A stretch of DNA of 64,000 nucleotides from Acephala macrosclerotiorum (Eukaryota; Ascomycota; Leotiomycetes; Helotiales; Mollisiaceae), in assembly GCA_014904845.1 (NCBI GenBank), contig MU119416.1:1-64000 (forward strand), in the 5' to 3' direction. Each line of letters begins with the position of its first letter. The stretch's first letter is position 1. Below the pieces are notes generated by a model. That model worked only from the letters and a program-made list of their open reading frames with translations, was not told the origin of the DNA and made no database searches. Positions 44,854-54,797 of this stretch are shown here, in pieces. The translations under genes and the position numbers were made by a program.

Positions 44854-45459
44854 ACGCTCAGCAGGGAGGAATTATACCGGAAAGAGCTCTTGGAGACACA
44901 GGGTCCGGCGGGGACGGAGAATATTGAGAGCGGCGGATATATTCCCCACATGCTGGCCAACGCAGAGATTGTCGAGAGGAAAAGGCACCACACTTCCCAC
45001 GAATCTTTGCTCCAGATTCTTCCAACAACTGGTCATCGCATAGTTTGAGGAGTGTTATCAGAGGGCCACATAGCTCAAGATTCCGCTCTGTGGTCGCAGT
45101 AGTTGGGGAACCTTCTCGGTTAGGCAAAGGAACAAACATAAGTCCTTTTGTTGTTTTCTTGGTCTCTCGTCATCTCTTTTGTGAGCGAACACTGCTTCAT
45201 CGTCTAGCGTACTGTCGTTTTCAAGCTTGGTACTAGAGACCAGCGGAGCTCCGTCTCCCCTCATCAATTTATCCAGGCTTTTATTGCAATTGAGCCTGAT
45301 CTCAACTATCCTGATATCCATATTCGGACCACGATAGAGTCGAGCGACGATCTTTCATTGTAACCCAAGAAGAACAAGCGACCGTGTCCCTTGAGATACA
45401 TATACTGAACCGCGGTTCTTCATTTCAATATTGGCGAGTGTCAACCTTCTTTCAACATC
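44854..45459. other. Region between small gene and GH43 pseudogene
   Basis: The first 190 bp form the in-frame open extension after the previous stop. The remaining 400 bp have no gene; minus-strand frames of about 90 codons here overlap each other and are unsupported. Confidence 0.4.
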
Positions 45460-47067
45460 ATGCGTCGTCTCAGTACTCTTCTCTTAGCCTTAACGGCCCG
45501 TTCTTGCACACTTAGGTCAAATATTTTCTAAAGACTCGATCACGTCCAATTCAGCAGCAGTAGATACGTTCACCAATCGAATAATCTATTAAGACTTTGG
45601 CGACAATGATGTTTCCATCGGCCCAGATGGGAAATATTACCTCTCGGCTTCAAATATTCATTACTCCCCTGGTGCACCAATTCTCCGGTCACCCGACCTC
45701 ATCAACTAGGAATTGATCGGCCATTCAGTGCCATCTCTGAACTCGGCACCCAAGTACAACATGACCAACGGGGAGACAGGATATACTGGAGGTACATAGG
45801 CGTCTACCATGCGGTACCGCAAAAGCAATGGTCTGTGGTACTGGATCGGTTGCATCGACTTCTGGAACACCTGCGTCTACACAGCGTCTGCTGTGACCGG
45901 TCCTTGGACCTTATCCTCAACTATCTATGCTACATGCTATTATAACTATAGCTTACATATCGATAATAACGATACAATGTACGTTGTCCACGGGAACACC
46001 AACGTCAACATATCTCAGCTCTCGGCTGATGGCCTTAGCGAGGTGAGATCTCAGCAAATATTCACCACCCCATCTGGGTACAGCGGAGTTGAAGGCAATC
46101 GTTTGTACAAGCGAGATGGGTTCTACTAAGTCCTCGATGATGCTCCTAGCGATGGCGCGACATTCATCTGGAAATCATCTAGTCTGTGGGGAAATTAGAC
46201 GAGCAAGCTCCTAATTAAGGGAGTTAGTGGTCCCGTCTCAGGAGGGGGGGAGCCCGGACCAAGGTAGTCTAACAAAGACACTAAATGGAGACTGGTATTT
46301 CATGTCCTTCGTTTGGGCGGCATACCCGGCTGGATGTATGCCAATCTCGGCACCGATTACTTGGGGCTCAGATGGATTTCCAGTTTTGAGCACCGTCGGC
46401 GGCAGCTGGACTGATTCTTATCCAAACCTTCTCCCAACGAGCCCAACGCCTTCATGGCCACGCGCAGACAGCTTCTCTGGAACTTCTCTTGATGTCCATT
46501 GGGAATGGAACCACAATCCCGGTTCCACGAAGTTCGGCGTCAACAATGGACTTACCCTCTCCACGGCAACGATCACGACAGACCTCACGCATGCCCGGAA
46601 CACGCTCACTCACCGCATCCATGGACCCCAGCCTGCAGGAACCGTTTGCCTCGATTTCGCAAATATAGCAGACGGCGATCGTATCGGACTAGCCGCTTTC
46701 CGCGACAATAGCTCGTACATCGGCGTTACTCGCAGCAACAAAACATACACCTCGAGCTCGTGACCGGTATTCGCAGAACTCGTCGGTGAATTGGGCCACC
46801 ATTTCCAAAGGCTCTGTTGTTGCTACGAGAGATCTTGGTAACAGCAGAGAGGTGTGGTTGAGAACGAGCATCGACGCGCAGGCGAACGGCTCTCATTTGG
46901 CGAAGTTCTACTACAGCCTGGATGGAACGGCTTTCACGCAGCTTGGTGGTTCGGCGGAGTTGACTACTGGTTGGCAGTACTTCATGGAGTATCGGTTTGC
47001 GATTTTCAACCGTGCGACGAAAGCATTGGGAGGAAGTGTGCTAGTGAAGAGTTTCACAAGTGCTTGA
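45460..47067 (+). pseudogene. GH43-type glycosidase, decayed
   Basis: It begins with a leader remnant (ATGCGTCGTCTC...), then a beta-propeller start with DFGDNDVSIGPDGKYYLS, APILRSPDL, a central IGCIDFWNTCVYTAS, NTMYVVHGNTN-like strands, GDWYFMSFVWAAYPAG, and a C-terminal beta-sandwich region. These match the fungal GH43 family (beta-xylosidase/arabinofuranosidase, secreted, acting on plant cell-wall xylan). One frame contains stops at 45707 (TAG), 45797 (TAG), 46127 (TAA) and 46196 (TAG); the TAGs stand where tryptophan would be expected. A frame change lies near 46246 and more follow at about 46760-46785. The N-terminal frame is also shifted. Non-functional. Confidence 0.85.
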
Positions 47068-47508
47068 AGGAAGGGCTGGGAATCGGGGCTCAAGGAAGTT
47101 GTCTATGAGCCACGTCACGTCGGTGATCGATGAAAAGAACCACTAAAGTTCATCTCTCATTCGCTGTTGGTCACAACTCGTGCTTTTTGTTCCCATACCG
47201 ACTTATCCCACTCTTTTGGTCTTCTCCGACGACACTCTTGAAGCCCTAGTCATCGGCTGATATTTTCCGATTGCATCCGGAGTGCCAGACAACGATCGCA
47301 GTTGATCTCCAGAAAATTTTCGTTTTTATCGTTGTTAGCTCTGCTGCAGTCAAGCCTCAGCGCAATGATAGTGAACAGTCTTCGGACAGCTGAAAGATCA
47401 CGGCCTTAGCATATAAAGTTCTACATCCTTATTAAACTCTACCCTATCGATGCTGTGTTTTGCCTTTCTTTGCTTGGTCTTAGAAAGCTTTCAGACAAGC
47501 GTCTCCCA
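47068..47508. other. Intergenic spacer
   Basis: 440 bp between two pseudogenes; no gene or element seen. Confidence 0.5.
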
Positions 47509-48054
47509 ATGTCACCGAGCCGCCGAGACCCTCCTCTGCCCGACAAGCCTACAGATGGCTTCCCCAAACACCTCACTCGCGACTCCCAAGCTGCAGTCGC
47601 CGACTCCTTCGACGCCGCAACCATCGACCAGGCTTCCGTGACTGGATCCCTAGTCAAAAGCGGAGATTGCATTCTCCGAAACGTCGCCAGTCTGGAAAAC
47701 CTCGCTCTCATTAAGAAAGATGTTCGACCATGGATCCTCAAAGACCAGCCATGGCAAGGAGATCTTTCGCTTGTGTGTTTATGTATGGACTGGGGTATAC
47801 TTCACGAAGAAGGTTTTAGCGGTTTTGGAGAGACAAGAACCTGGGGTGGAGAGTGTGGGGGACGATGTGTTGCTTCATGTTACAGACAAGGAGAAGATAG
47901 GGTTCGTATACATTTACTGAGTGAAGGTCGATATTTGTTGAGGGGAATGAGAACATGCCTTCACATTTTGTCTGCAACAAGATTACAAGGGACAGTCAAG
48001 GTTTGTACTCCTTCCAGACAACCAGCAGGTTTCATCAAAACCGAATACAGATGA
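47509..48054 (+). pseudogene. Phytanoyl-CoA dioxygenase-family N-terminal fragment
   Basis: The frame starts MSPSRRDPPLPDKPTDGFP and continues through AAVADSFDAATIDQASVTGSLVKSGDCILRNVASLENLALIKKDVRPWILKDQPWQGD. This matches the start of fungal phytanoyl-CoA dioxygenase-like proteins (2-oxoglutarate/Fe(II) oxygenases), in which GGCILRNV-type and DVRPW motifs precede the catalytic core. After about residue 83 the similarity stops; the jelly-roll core with its HxD...H iron ligands is absent. The following 100 codons in the frame look random, while another frame (47770-47920) has a short coding-like piece (VYFTKKVLAVLERQEPGVESV) of unknown origin. A truncated remnant, possibly joined to another fragment. 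Confidence 0.55.
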
Positions 48055-48559
48055 ACGATGTGCAAGAACATTCCGCCATAGTTGGCTTCTGATACATCTT
48101 GTTACTTTGAATCAGTCGCAGCTGTTGAAGATTTCATCCTTGGTAGGAGCATACAACGAGGCAGGATCCAAAGAGAGTCCAGAGAATCTCTCAAGTCGAA
48201 GAGCTTTGACTTCAGACTTCACTACAATCCCTTGACCGCAAGTAGATGGATTGCTTGATGTTCTCGCCTTGTACTTTTTGTGGCACAGCAAAATATAAAA
48301 CTGAATAGAGAAGTCGCGTTTCATTAGATGCAGTTGGTGGCGCTCTCGATTTATGAAACAGGCACTGCCTACAGGTTCAGGAAACTACCATCTGCCGGCA
48401 CCCCTTGCGCCTCAAGGAAGCCGATTAGACAAGATTACCAGTCTCGAATCAAAGAAATATCAAATCCTCAGTCTCTGGAAACTTCCCAAAATATTTTTTC
48501 CCCAGGGTAAACATGGTCATGTTAATTTCCTCCGGGTTGTCAACAGTTGGTAAGTAAAG
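48055..48559. other. Intergenic spacer
   Basis: 500 bp with only random short frames. Confidence 0.45.
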
Positions 48560-49676
48560 CAAGATGACCACGATCGACCAGAGCAACACTGGCAACATCT
48601 CAGAGAAAGCCTTGGGGGTTTCCTAATCCTATTTTCGACAATTACAGCTGTCTCCGCAGCAGCATCCTCCGGTTCTGTTACGAACGATGGCAGCATCGCA
48701 TTTGCAATCAATCTACCTCAAGCTGACAATGGCAACAATATCTACTTTATGATGTTTGTGACCAGGAGAGATATTGATGCATTGGGCATGTGCTCACACC
48801 TTACAGTACAGACAGGGCGATGCATCCAAATCCTAGATCGCCATCGGGATGGACAGCTCGAAAACAAAAGAACTCATTGGTGTGGATGATCTACAAAGAC
48901 AAAACTGGGAAGAACATCACTCTATCTCCTCGACTTTCTCACGGGGTCTTTCGAATGGATCTCACTCTTGCATCTAGAGAAGCTGATACGCCAGCCATAC
49001 CTACCGCCGACACATCAGGGAGTGTGCAAGTCTCGAGTAAGAATAATGATAGCGATTTCGCCTCCCAGCTCCACGCTCCCCTCATGATCTTTGTCTTTGT
49101 GGTTGTCATGCCTGTTAGTCTGTTAATCCTTCGCGTCATGCATAGTGTCAAATGACATGCTTGAATCAGATTGTTTCTGCAGGAGTAGCACTCTTGGCAA
49201 CAATCATGGGCATCGTAGCGGGCTTGGAATACAATAGAGTGGACTTGAATTGCATTTTACATTCCCTCGCTAACGGCTTCGTTTAATTAGTGAACTTCAA
49301 CTCTGCACATCAGATCTTCGGACTCCTCATTGTTGTTGCCGTGATCGGACAATTTGTGCTTGGGTACATGCATCACCGCATCTACAAACAAACACAAAAT
49401 ACCACGAAACTAGCCCCGATTCACGTCTGGCTTGGGAGATTTGTGATCCTAGCAGGGACTATAAACGGCTTCTTGGGTTTCCCGCTTGCTCCGAGTCCAC
49501 AGTACGACGGGGTGCTGGCAGGCTTGGTGGTCATCGTTGCCCTCACGAGCTTCGAATTTTGGAGATGGAAGCGGAACATGAAGGCCGCACCTGATGTCAA
49601 TGGCCCAGGTTCAGGAGCTCAAGCACATCCGTGGCGGCCGTCTTCGACTGCAGCAAATGGCGTAAATTTAGAATAG
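48560..49676 (+). pseudogene. DOMON / cytochrome b561 protein, decayed
   Basis: Pieces in order but in several frames: a leader remnant (LILFSTITAVSAAASSGS) followed by DOMON-like FAINLPQADNGNNIYFMMF; SLVWMIYKDKTGKNITLSPRLS; a helix (HAPLMIFVFVVVMPVSLLIL); and then the b561 part from about 49293 with HQIFGLLIVVAVIGQFVLGYMHHRIY, APIHVWLGRFVILAGTINGFLG and a final helix. The His residues of HQIFG, MHH and IHVWLG are the family's heme ligands, still intact. The ancestor would be a transmembrane DOMON-b561 electron-transfer protein as found near fungal cell-wall redox enzymes. At least three frame changes and a TAA before the b561 half make it non-functional. Confidence 0.8.
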
Positions 49677-50228
49677 ATCCCTACCTCGGCGGATGCCCCC
49701 GGACCAAGTACCGCCAGACAAAAACACAGGACAGTATCCCGCGCAAGGAAGAGCATTTGTATAAACACGTAATCGTCAGTCTCGTTACTACCCAAATTTA
49801 ACGCATTCACCGAAGATCACTGAGGTCAAGCCGAAAGAGCATTGCACTAGTGTTGAGCATTCTTGGGAAGCCCCTCATGGCGAGAGGGGCCAGACGTTGA
49901 AGACGCAAGACATTAAGATTTATACAAGCAGGAATGAAACACACCTGTAAGTTGGCCATCTGCGTGTGGTGCTTGCTGGCAAACATACGAAGTTAAGTGG
50001 CATCCAGAATCGTCATCAAACTAATTGTCAAGAAAGACCGAACTACATCCTCCTATGTCAATGCAGACTCACAGCGCAGAATAGCAAAAAACATTCAGGG
50101 GCAGGATAGAAGATAATTTGCGAACATTAAACCCGACAGCTGCATCCGCGCTTATGCACCAACTTGAACACTATCCAGGACATGAGCATCAATGACACTC
50201 GCCAACTTCTCCTTCTGCCTTTCTCCTC
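49677..50228. other. Convergent 3' spacer
   Basis: 550 bp between the 3' ends of two pseudogenes on opposite strands; no gene seen. Confidence 0.5.
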
Positions 50229-51693
50229 TTATTCCTTAGCTTTTGCATTTGCATCCCGTTCCGCACTTTCCGCCTCCCGCTCCTTCCTGTACTTCGCAGC
50301 CCGATGATTGTCAGCAACCCTTTGCATTCCCGACATAGCATAAAAATTCTCTCTCAATGTCCCTCCAGGGACGGGGCAATCAAGCCAATGAACACCTTTC
50401 CTTCGTAACTCCGGGATCAAGAGATCAACGACATTTTCGAAGGATTCCGGGAAGCCGGCAGCTAGCCATGTTAGCTTCATCCTCGCCACTTCGGAAGAAC
50501 AACCTGAAACTCACCATAGAGATTAAAGCCATCACTATCCGTCTCCTAAATCCACTTCTCCATCCAATCCGCCACCATCTCAGGGGTTCCAATGACCACC
50601 GGATATAAACTACTAAGCGTCATCTTCATACCTAACTTCCTTGGCATCTAAACCTCACCGCTCCTATCTCGTTCCTTGAAACTCAAGATAATACCTTGGA
50701 TCGCATTATCGGTATTCCCACCCGCAAAATCAAAAGGCTCGTCTCTTTGATATCCGCCGGGGTTAAGATTCGTGTAGCTACAAAACTTTGCTAGACCGCC
50801 TTCAGGACTTGCGCGCATGGCTGCGCTATCGCACCCTGCCTGTGCTTCTTCCAGCGTGGGTGCGATGAAAGGAGAGAGTTTTGGGAATGACTTAATGGAA
50901 TTTGGATCTCTGCCTGCAGCTTTGGCAGATGCACGGATACCTTTCATGTAGAAAGCTGTCCGACTGGGAACCATAGGCCACAGAGCAGACCCTCTGCGTT
51001 TGTGCCTGCGAGAGCGATACCCGCTTTCGAGGAGCTAGCTTGGAAGATTACGGGGACGAATTAGAATGACATTCCGTGTAAGATCGACGAGAAGTGAAAA
51101 AAAAAGGACCGTGTATCTGTATATAAATTCTGTGAACTCTTCCACCTTCTCATACAGCTGGGCATAGGGCATAATACTATCAAATTCCTTGGCCCTCGCA
51201 CTCGCATTCGTATAACTAGTCATGATTTCCATCCCAACCTCTCGTTCGCGATATGATCTAGCGTTGCGAAAGATCTCGCTGTGATGTATGGATTGAGGCA
51301 CACGGCATTCCCACTCACTACGAAGCCAATGGATTTCGGGACAGCGCCCATGGCGGAGATGAGCATAAAGGGCTCGAGTTGTGCGACTTGACATCCACCT
51401 CGATAGGTCGCATCAGTGCTGCCTCCATATCTAGCGTTCGCGCCATATGAGTCTGCGAAGAAGACGAAGGTGATCTTCCCGCGTTCGGCAATGCGGATGA
51501 GCTCGAGGTAGTATTCGATGCGGTTTTTGTGGCGGGATGGATCATTTGGACTTTCTCTGTTTCTTGTGAGTATACAGACTGATGGGTCCTGATGACGGGC
51601 AACTCACTTCCACATCCAATGAATAGATTACCTCCTACCGATGCTGTCTCAAAGAAGTTGGGCTGGATCTGCTTTTTGGTGAAGATGGCTTAT
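50229..51693 (-). pseudogene. Flavin-dependent monooxygenase (NtaA/SnaA/DszA-type), decayed
   Basis: Read right to left, protein-like blocks are KKQIQPNFFETAS, DPSRHKNRIEYYLELIRIAERGKI, FVFFADSYG, PKSIGFVV, ITARSFATLDH, TAFYMKGIRASAKAAGRDP, FPKLSPFIAPTLEEAQ, GTPEMVADWMEKWI, DGFNLYG, and the C-terminus VVDLLIPELRRKG...TLRENFY. These are characteristic of the FMNH2-dependent bacterial-luciferase-like monooxygenases of the nitrilotriacetate group. The blocks occupy different frames and are interrupted by stops, so the gene is dead. The last 86 codons (50229-50489) are one open frame. Confidence 0.8.
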
Positions 51694-51990
51694 TTTCTCT
51701 GCCTTGCAGGCAAGCTGAGAATCGAATATATACACGACATCCTTGAAAAAAGGACAAACAGCAGCAAATAACAATCTCGATGGTTTAGGTTTTCTCGGGA
51801 TATTTGTTGCGGACGCACCCATCGGATAGCCTTAGCCGAAAGCTTCAACACTCCCATTCTTGCCCCTATCCCATGCCCCACCCTCTCCTCGTAATGGTAG
51901 AGAAACATTTGATATGGGCATGGCGACTAGATTGTTCATCATCCCGCCAACCTTCCGACTAAAAACAGGCGATATGCGGCTCATCCTCTT

Positions 51991-53880
51991 TCATGAAACA
52001 ACAGTAGGAGTTCCGCCTTCCGCAATCAGGAGCTGTTCTCTTTTTACTGTATCATAGTTGATTCTTGGCAGAGGTTTCTTTCTGCAATCGCAGAAAGAGG
52101 AGCACTCAAGCATAGCCCTTTTCCGCTTGTACTGCTCGCGTCGAATCCATGCCTCATCTGCTTCGTCTCTCATCCTACGAAACCCAAATTCGCTCGACAG
52201 AGCCGCTAGCATCTGTAAGTCATCGAGGGACAGAGACACGTCGACAAGATTGGATTCGTTCTTCCAATCAGCTGCGAATGGGAAGAACATTCCGGCTCGG
52301 CCGATAAAAGAGTTCATTTTCACATCATCAGGACGGATGACTGCGGCAGCTTTCGATCCTTTAAATTTGCAGATCATGTCGCCAACCTTGGTTCCAATAG
52401 GCGCAAATCCCATGTTCAGGCCGTTCCCGCTGTGGCCAATGAAGAACAAACAATCTTGTGCTTCGCCTCGTTTAACGAGCTCTGCTCCAATCTTGATGAT
52501 CTCGAAGATCTTATCATTATCCTCGATGCCTTTGGAATGCCAGGAGGTATTTACGCCTTCGGTCGGTGCTGCACTACCGTCTGCTGTGACTTGTCCAATG
52601 ACCTTCGTTGAAGTAGTCGGCTTCATGCATAGTCGAAGTGCGCGTTGGACATCTTGCTGTAATGACACTCTCGCGTGGAGGTCCCACTTCATCCACCTCT
52701 CCATGCGGTCCTGAATAAGAGACAAATATTTCAACTGACTGTCAGGTCCAGGTAAAAGCGTGAACAGCCCAAGAGCTGGCGTAGTCGAGACCACTGTAGT
52801 TGTGCAACATCCATATGTGCGAACTAGAAGATATGGCGCGCAAGAAAGATCTGCTCCTCTAGTGTCAGGATTCGAAGGGAATGAGACACCAAATTGAACA
52901 AATATCTGTTCAGAGTCTCGTATGATCTCGCTCTTTTCCTCATCTGTTGCGTGAGAAAAGTAGTGGTGGTATAAGACTTTTCCGCACAGCTCAGAAGCAC
53001 TGATGGAGTAGTCAATGGGAACCGCTGCGCAACAGCAGTCAAGAGCGAAGCTGTGTAGGCCAAATATCTTGTCCCGAACATCTGAGCATTGAGCGTATTC
53101 GTGTGCTTTAAACAGCGTGAACAGAGCTACAGCGTTCGGATTGCTTACTTGTAGTCTCGCTTCGCGTGTGAGAGAGACTGCCTTAGCTGCAGTCCCGGCT
53201 AGAACGGAAAGATCGAGGTTGGATGTGAGCCTGAGAGCTGCATCGAGGTCTGCCCAGTCACAAATTGAGTAGCCACACTGGACAGTGATCCTCGTGGCTA
53301 GCACGATCTCTTGAATGATCCAAAGGCGGGACCAATATGGGCGTGTGCAAAGCTCCTGGAGGTGTCTCGTTGGGTGAGAGAGTCTATGCCGATGTCCAAT
53401 ACGGCGCCAGTTTTTCAAGTGGTCAAATGTAGCCCGGACCGAGCCATCTTTGTCATCAAGGCCAAGCCAAAGACGGACATTCGTAGCTTGTGCGTAGATC
53501 TCGCTCATTTGAGCCACTTGGTGGCCTCTTTCCTTATTGTTGCTTTGGTCGATACAAATAGCATCCACCCATAAGATGCGTTTCTTATTCGGGTACCTCA
53601 GGTGTTTGAGCGCCTGCCAAAGGTTGTTCCGGATGAATCGTTCGTGACCGTCGACGTCGAGCAGAATTGGATACTCTTCAGAGCCCCACATATATGATAA
53701 TGCCTCGTATTCAGGATCTTCTGATAACCTCACATGGTGTAGGGTGCAGCATACATCGTGATCCGGTGCACCAGGCTCTAAGACCAACAACCTGATCTCG
53801 TCCTTTTCCCGCAAGGCTTCGTATCGGCGAGGGGACGTCGACACGCTGTTTGCTTTGATGTTCAAGAGCTCTATATGCAT
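51991..53880 (-). CDS. HET-domain protein 2
   Basis: Single exon, 629 residues, intact. The HET blocks are YEALSYMWGSEEYP, ILWVDAICIDQSNNKERGHQVAQM, IYAQATNVRLWLGL and, downstream, RPYWSRLWIIQEIVLA. The C-terminal region is of the usual variable type, with a Cys-rich end (CSSFCDCRKKP). Function as for the first HET gene, but the N-terminus and domain spacing differ, and I see no sign that the two are recent duplicates. Start at Met 53880 (MHIELLNI); the codons before it are not protein-like. Confidence 0.92.
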   Translation of the reverse strand: MHIELLNIKANSVSTSPRRYEALREKDEIRLLVLEPGAPDHDVCCTLHHVRLSEDPEYEALSYMWGSEEYPILLDVDGHERFIRNNLWQALKHLRYPNKKRILWVDAICIDQSNNKERGHQVAQMSEIYAQATNVRLWLGLDDKDGSVRATFDHLKNWRRIGHRHRLSHPTRHLQELCTRPYWSRLWIIQEIVLATRITVQCGYSICDWADLDAALRLTSNLDLSVLAGTAAKAVSLTREARLQVSNPNAVALFTLFKAHEYAQCSDVRDKIFGLHSFALDCCCAAVPIDYSISASELCGKVLYHHYFSHATDEEKSEIIRDSEQIFVQFGVSFPSNPDTRGADLSCAPYLLVRTYGCCTTTVVSTTPALGLFTLLPGPDSQLKYLSLIQDRMERWMKWDLHARVSLQQDVQRALRLCMKPTTSTKVIGQVTADGSAAPTEGVNTSWHSKGIEDNDKIFEIIKIGAELVKRGEAQDCLFFIGHSGNGLNMGFAPIGTKVGDMICKFKGSKAAAVIRPDDVKMNSFIGRAGMFFPFAADWKNESNLVDVSLSLDDLQMLAALSSEFGFRRMRDEADEAWIRREQYKRKRAMLECSSFCDCRKKPLPRINYDTVKREQLLIAEGGTPTVVS

Positions 53881-54797
53881 GATTGACAGTCGATGCTTGG
53901 GATCATATATTGATGGTTGTTCGAGGTTGATGGGAAGACGAGGAAGTCGAGGCTGAAGTAAGCAGGCAGCAGGATCAATAATGGTTCGCTTTTGCCCAAC
54001 GAGAAATCCACCAATGAAAGCACCTCCGACTTTAAAAGCAAAAGGAAGCCACGAAGCAACTCAGCACAGGGAACACGCACCAACGGAAAGAAGGCACTTG
54101 CCAAAAGTCTCACGTCATTAAGATCGATGTCAGTTGCATATTTTGGAGTGGGTATATTCATATCATTCTTTCTGTATCTTTACTTCTCCACTCACTCCCA
54201 CCTTCCTCCCCCACCCACTCCAAATCTCCCCCATAATCCATCGACTCTCAATGCAGCTCAATGACCACCACCAAAGCTCACGCACACACAACAAAGGGAA
54301 TCTCAACGAACAATCAACACGAAAATGAAAATATGATTTATTACAAGGTTCTCCTTCCCTCTCCCCCAACTTCCTATGCACTCACTCTTCCCCTCTGCAT
54401 CCTCCCTAGCACCCCCCCTCCCCTGTTTCTTTTCTCCTCAATACAGTACCCCTTAGGCACTCTCTGAAGAATACAGTATGACAAGATTTGGATCGATCAA
54501 TAAACCGCACCAGCCCCAAATCCGCACCAGGAACTCCAACTCCATATCACTCCATCGGAGCCATCTTCTCCAAGAATAAACAAACATTCGAAGCAAAGGT
54601 TCCCGCCCAGACGCCAAAGTCAAAGTTGAGTAAAGCGTTGTGTTTGTGCGGAGTGTGTTTCTGCTCCTCTCTCGTCCTGAATCCAACATCTGCCCTCAAA
54701 GGACAGTATTATTACTGCTGACATCTCCGTATCGGATTGTATCGTATCGTATGTATCAATATACTCAGGTATTTAGCTAGAACACATGATCTTAAAA
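53881..54797. other. Upstream region of HET gene 2 and kinase 3' flank
   Basis: 900 bp, CT-rich around 54180-54470 on the plus strand, no gene supported. Holds the HET-2 promoter and the kinase 3' UTR. Confidence 0.45.

Noticed and set aside
45058..45321. 87-codon minus-strand frame
   Set aside because: Lies in a spacer with three competing frames; nothing protein-like.
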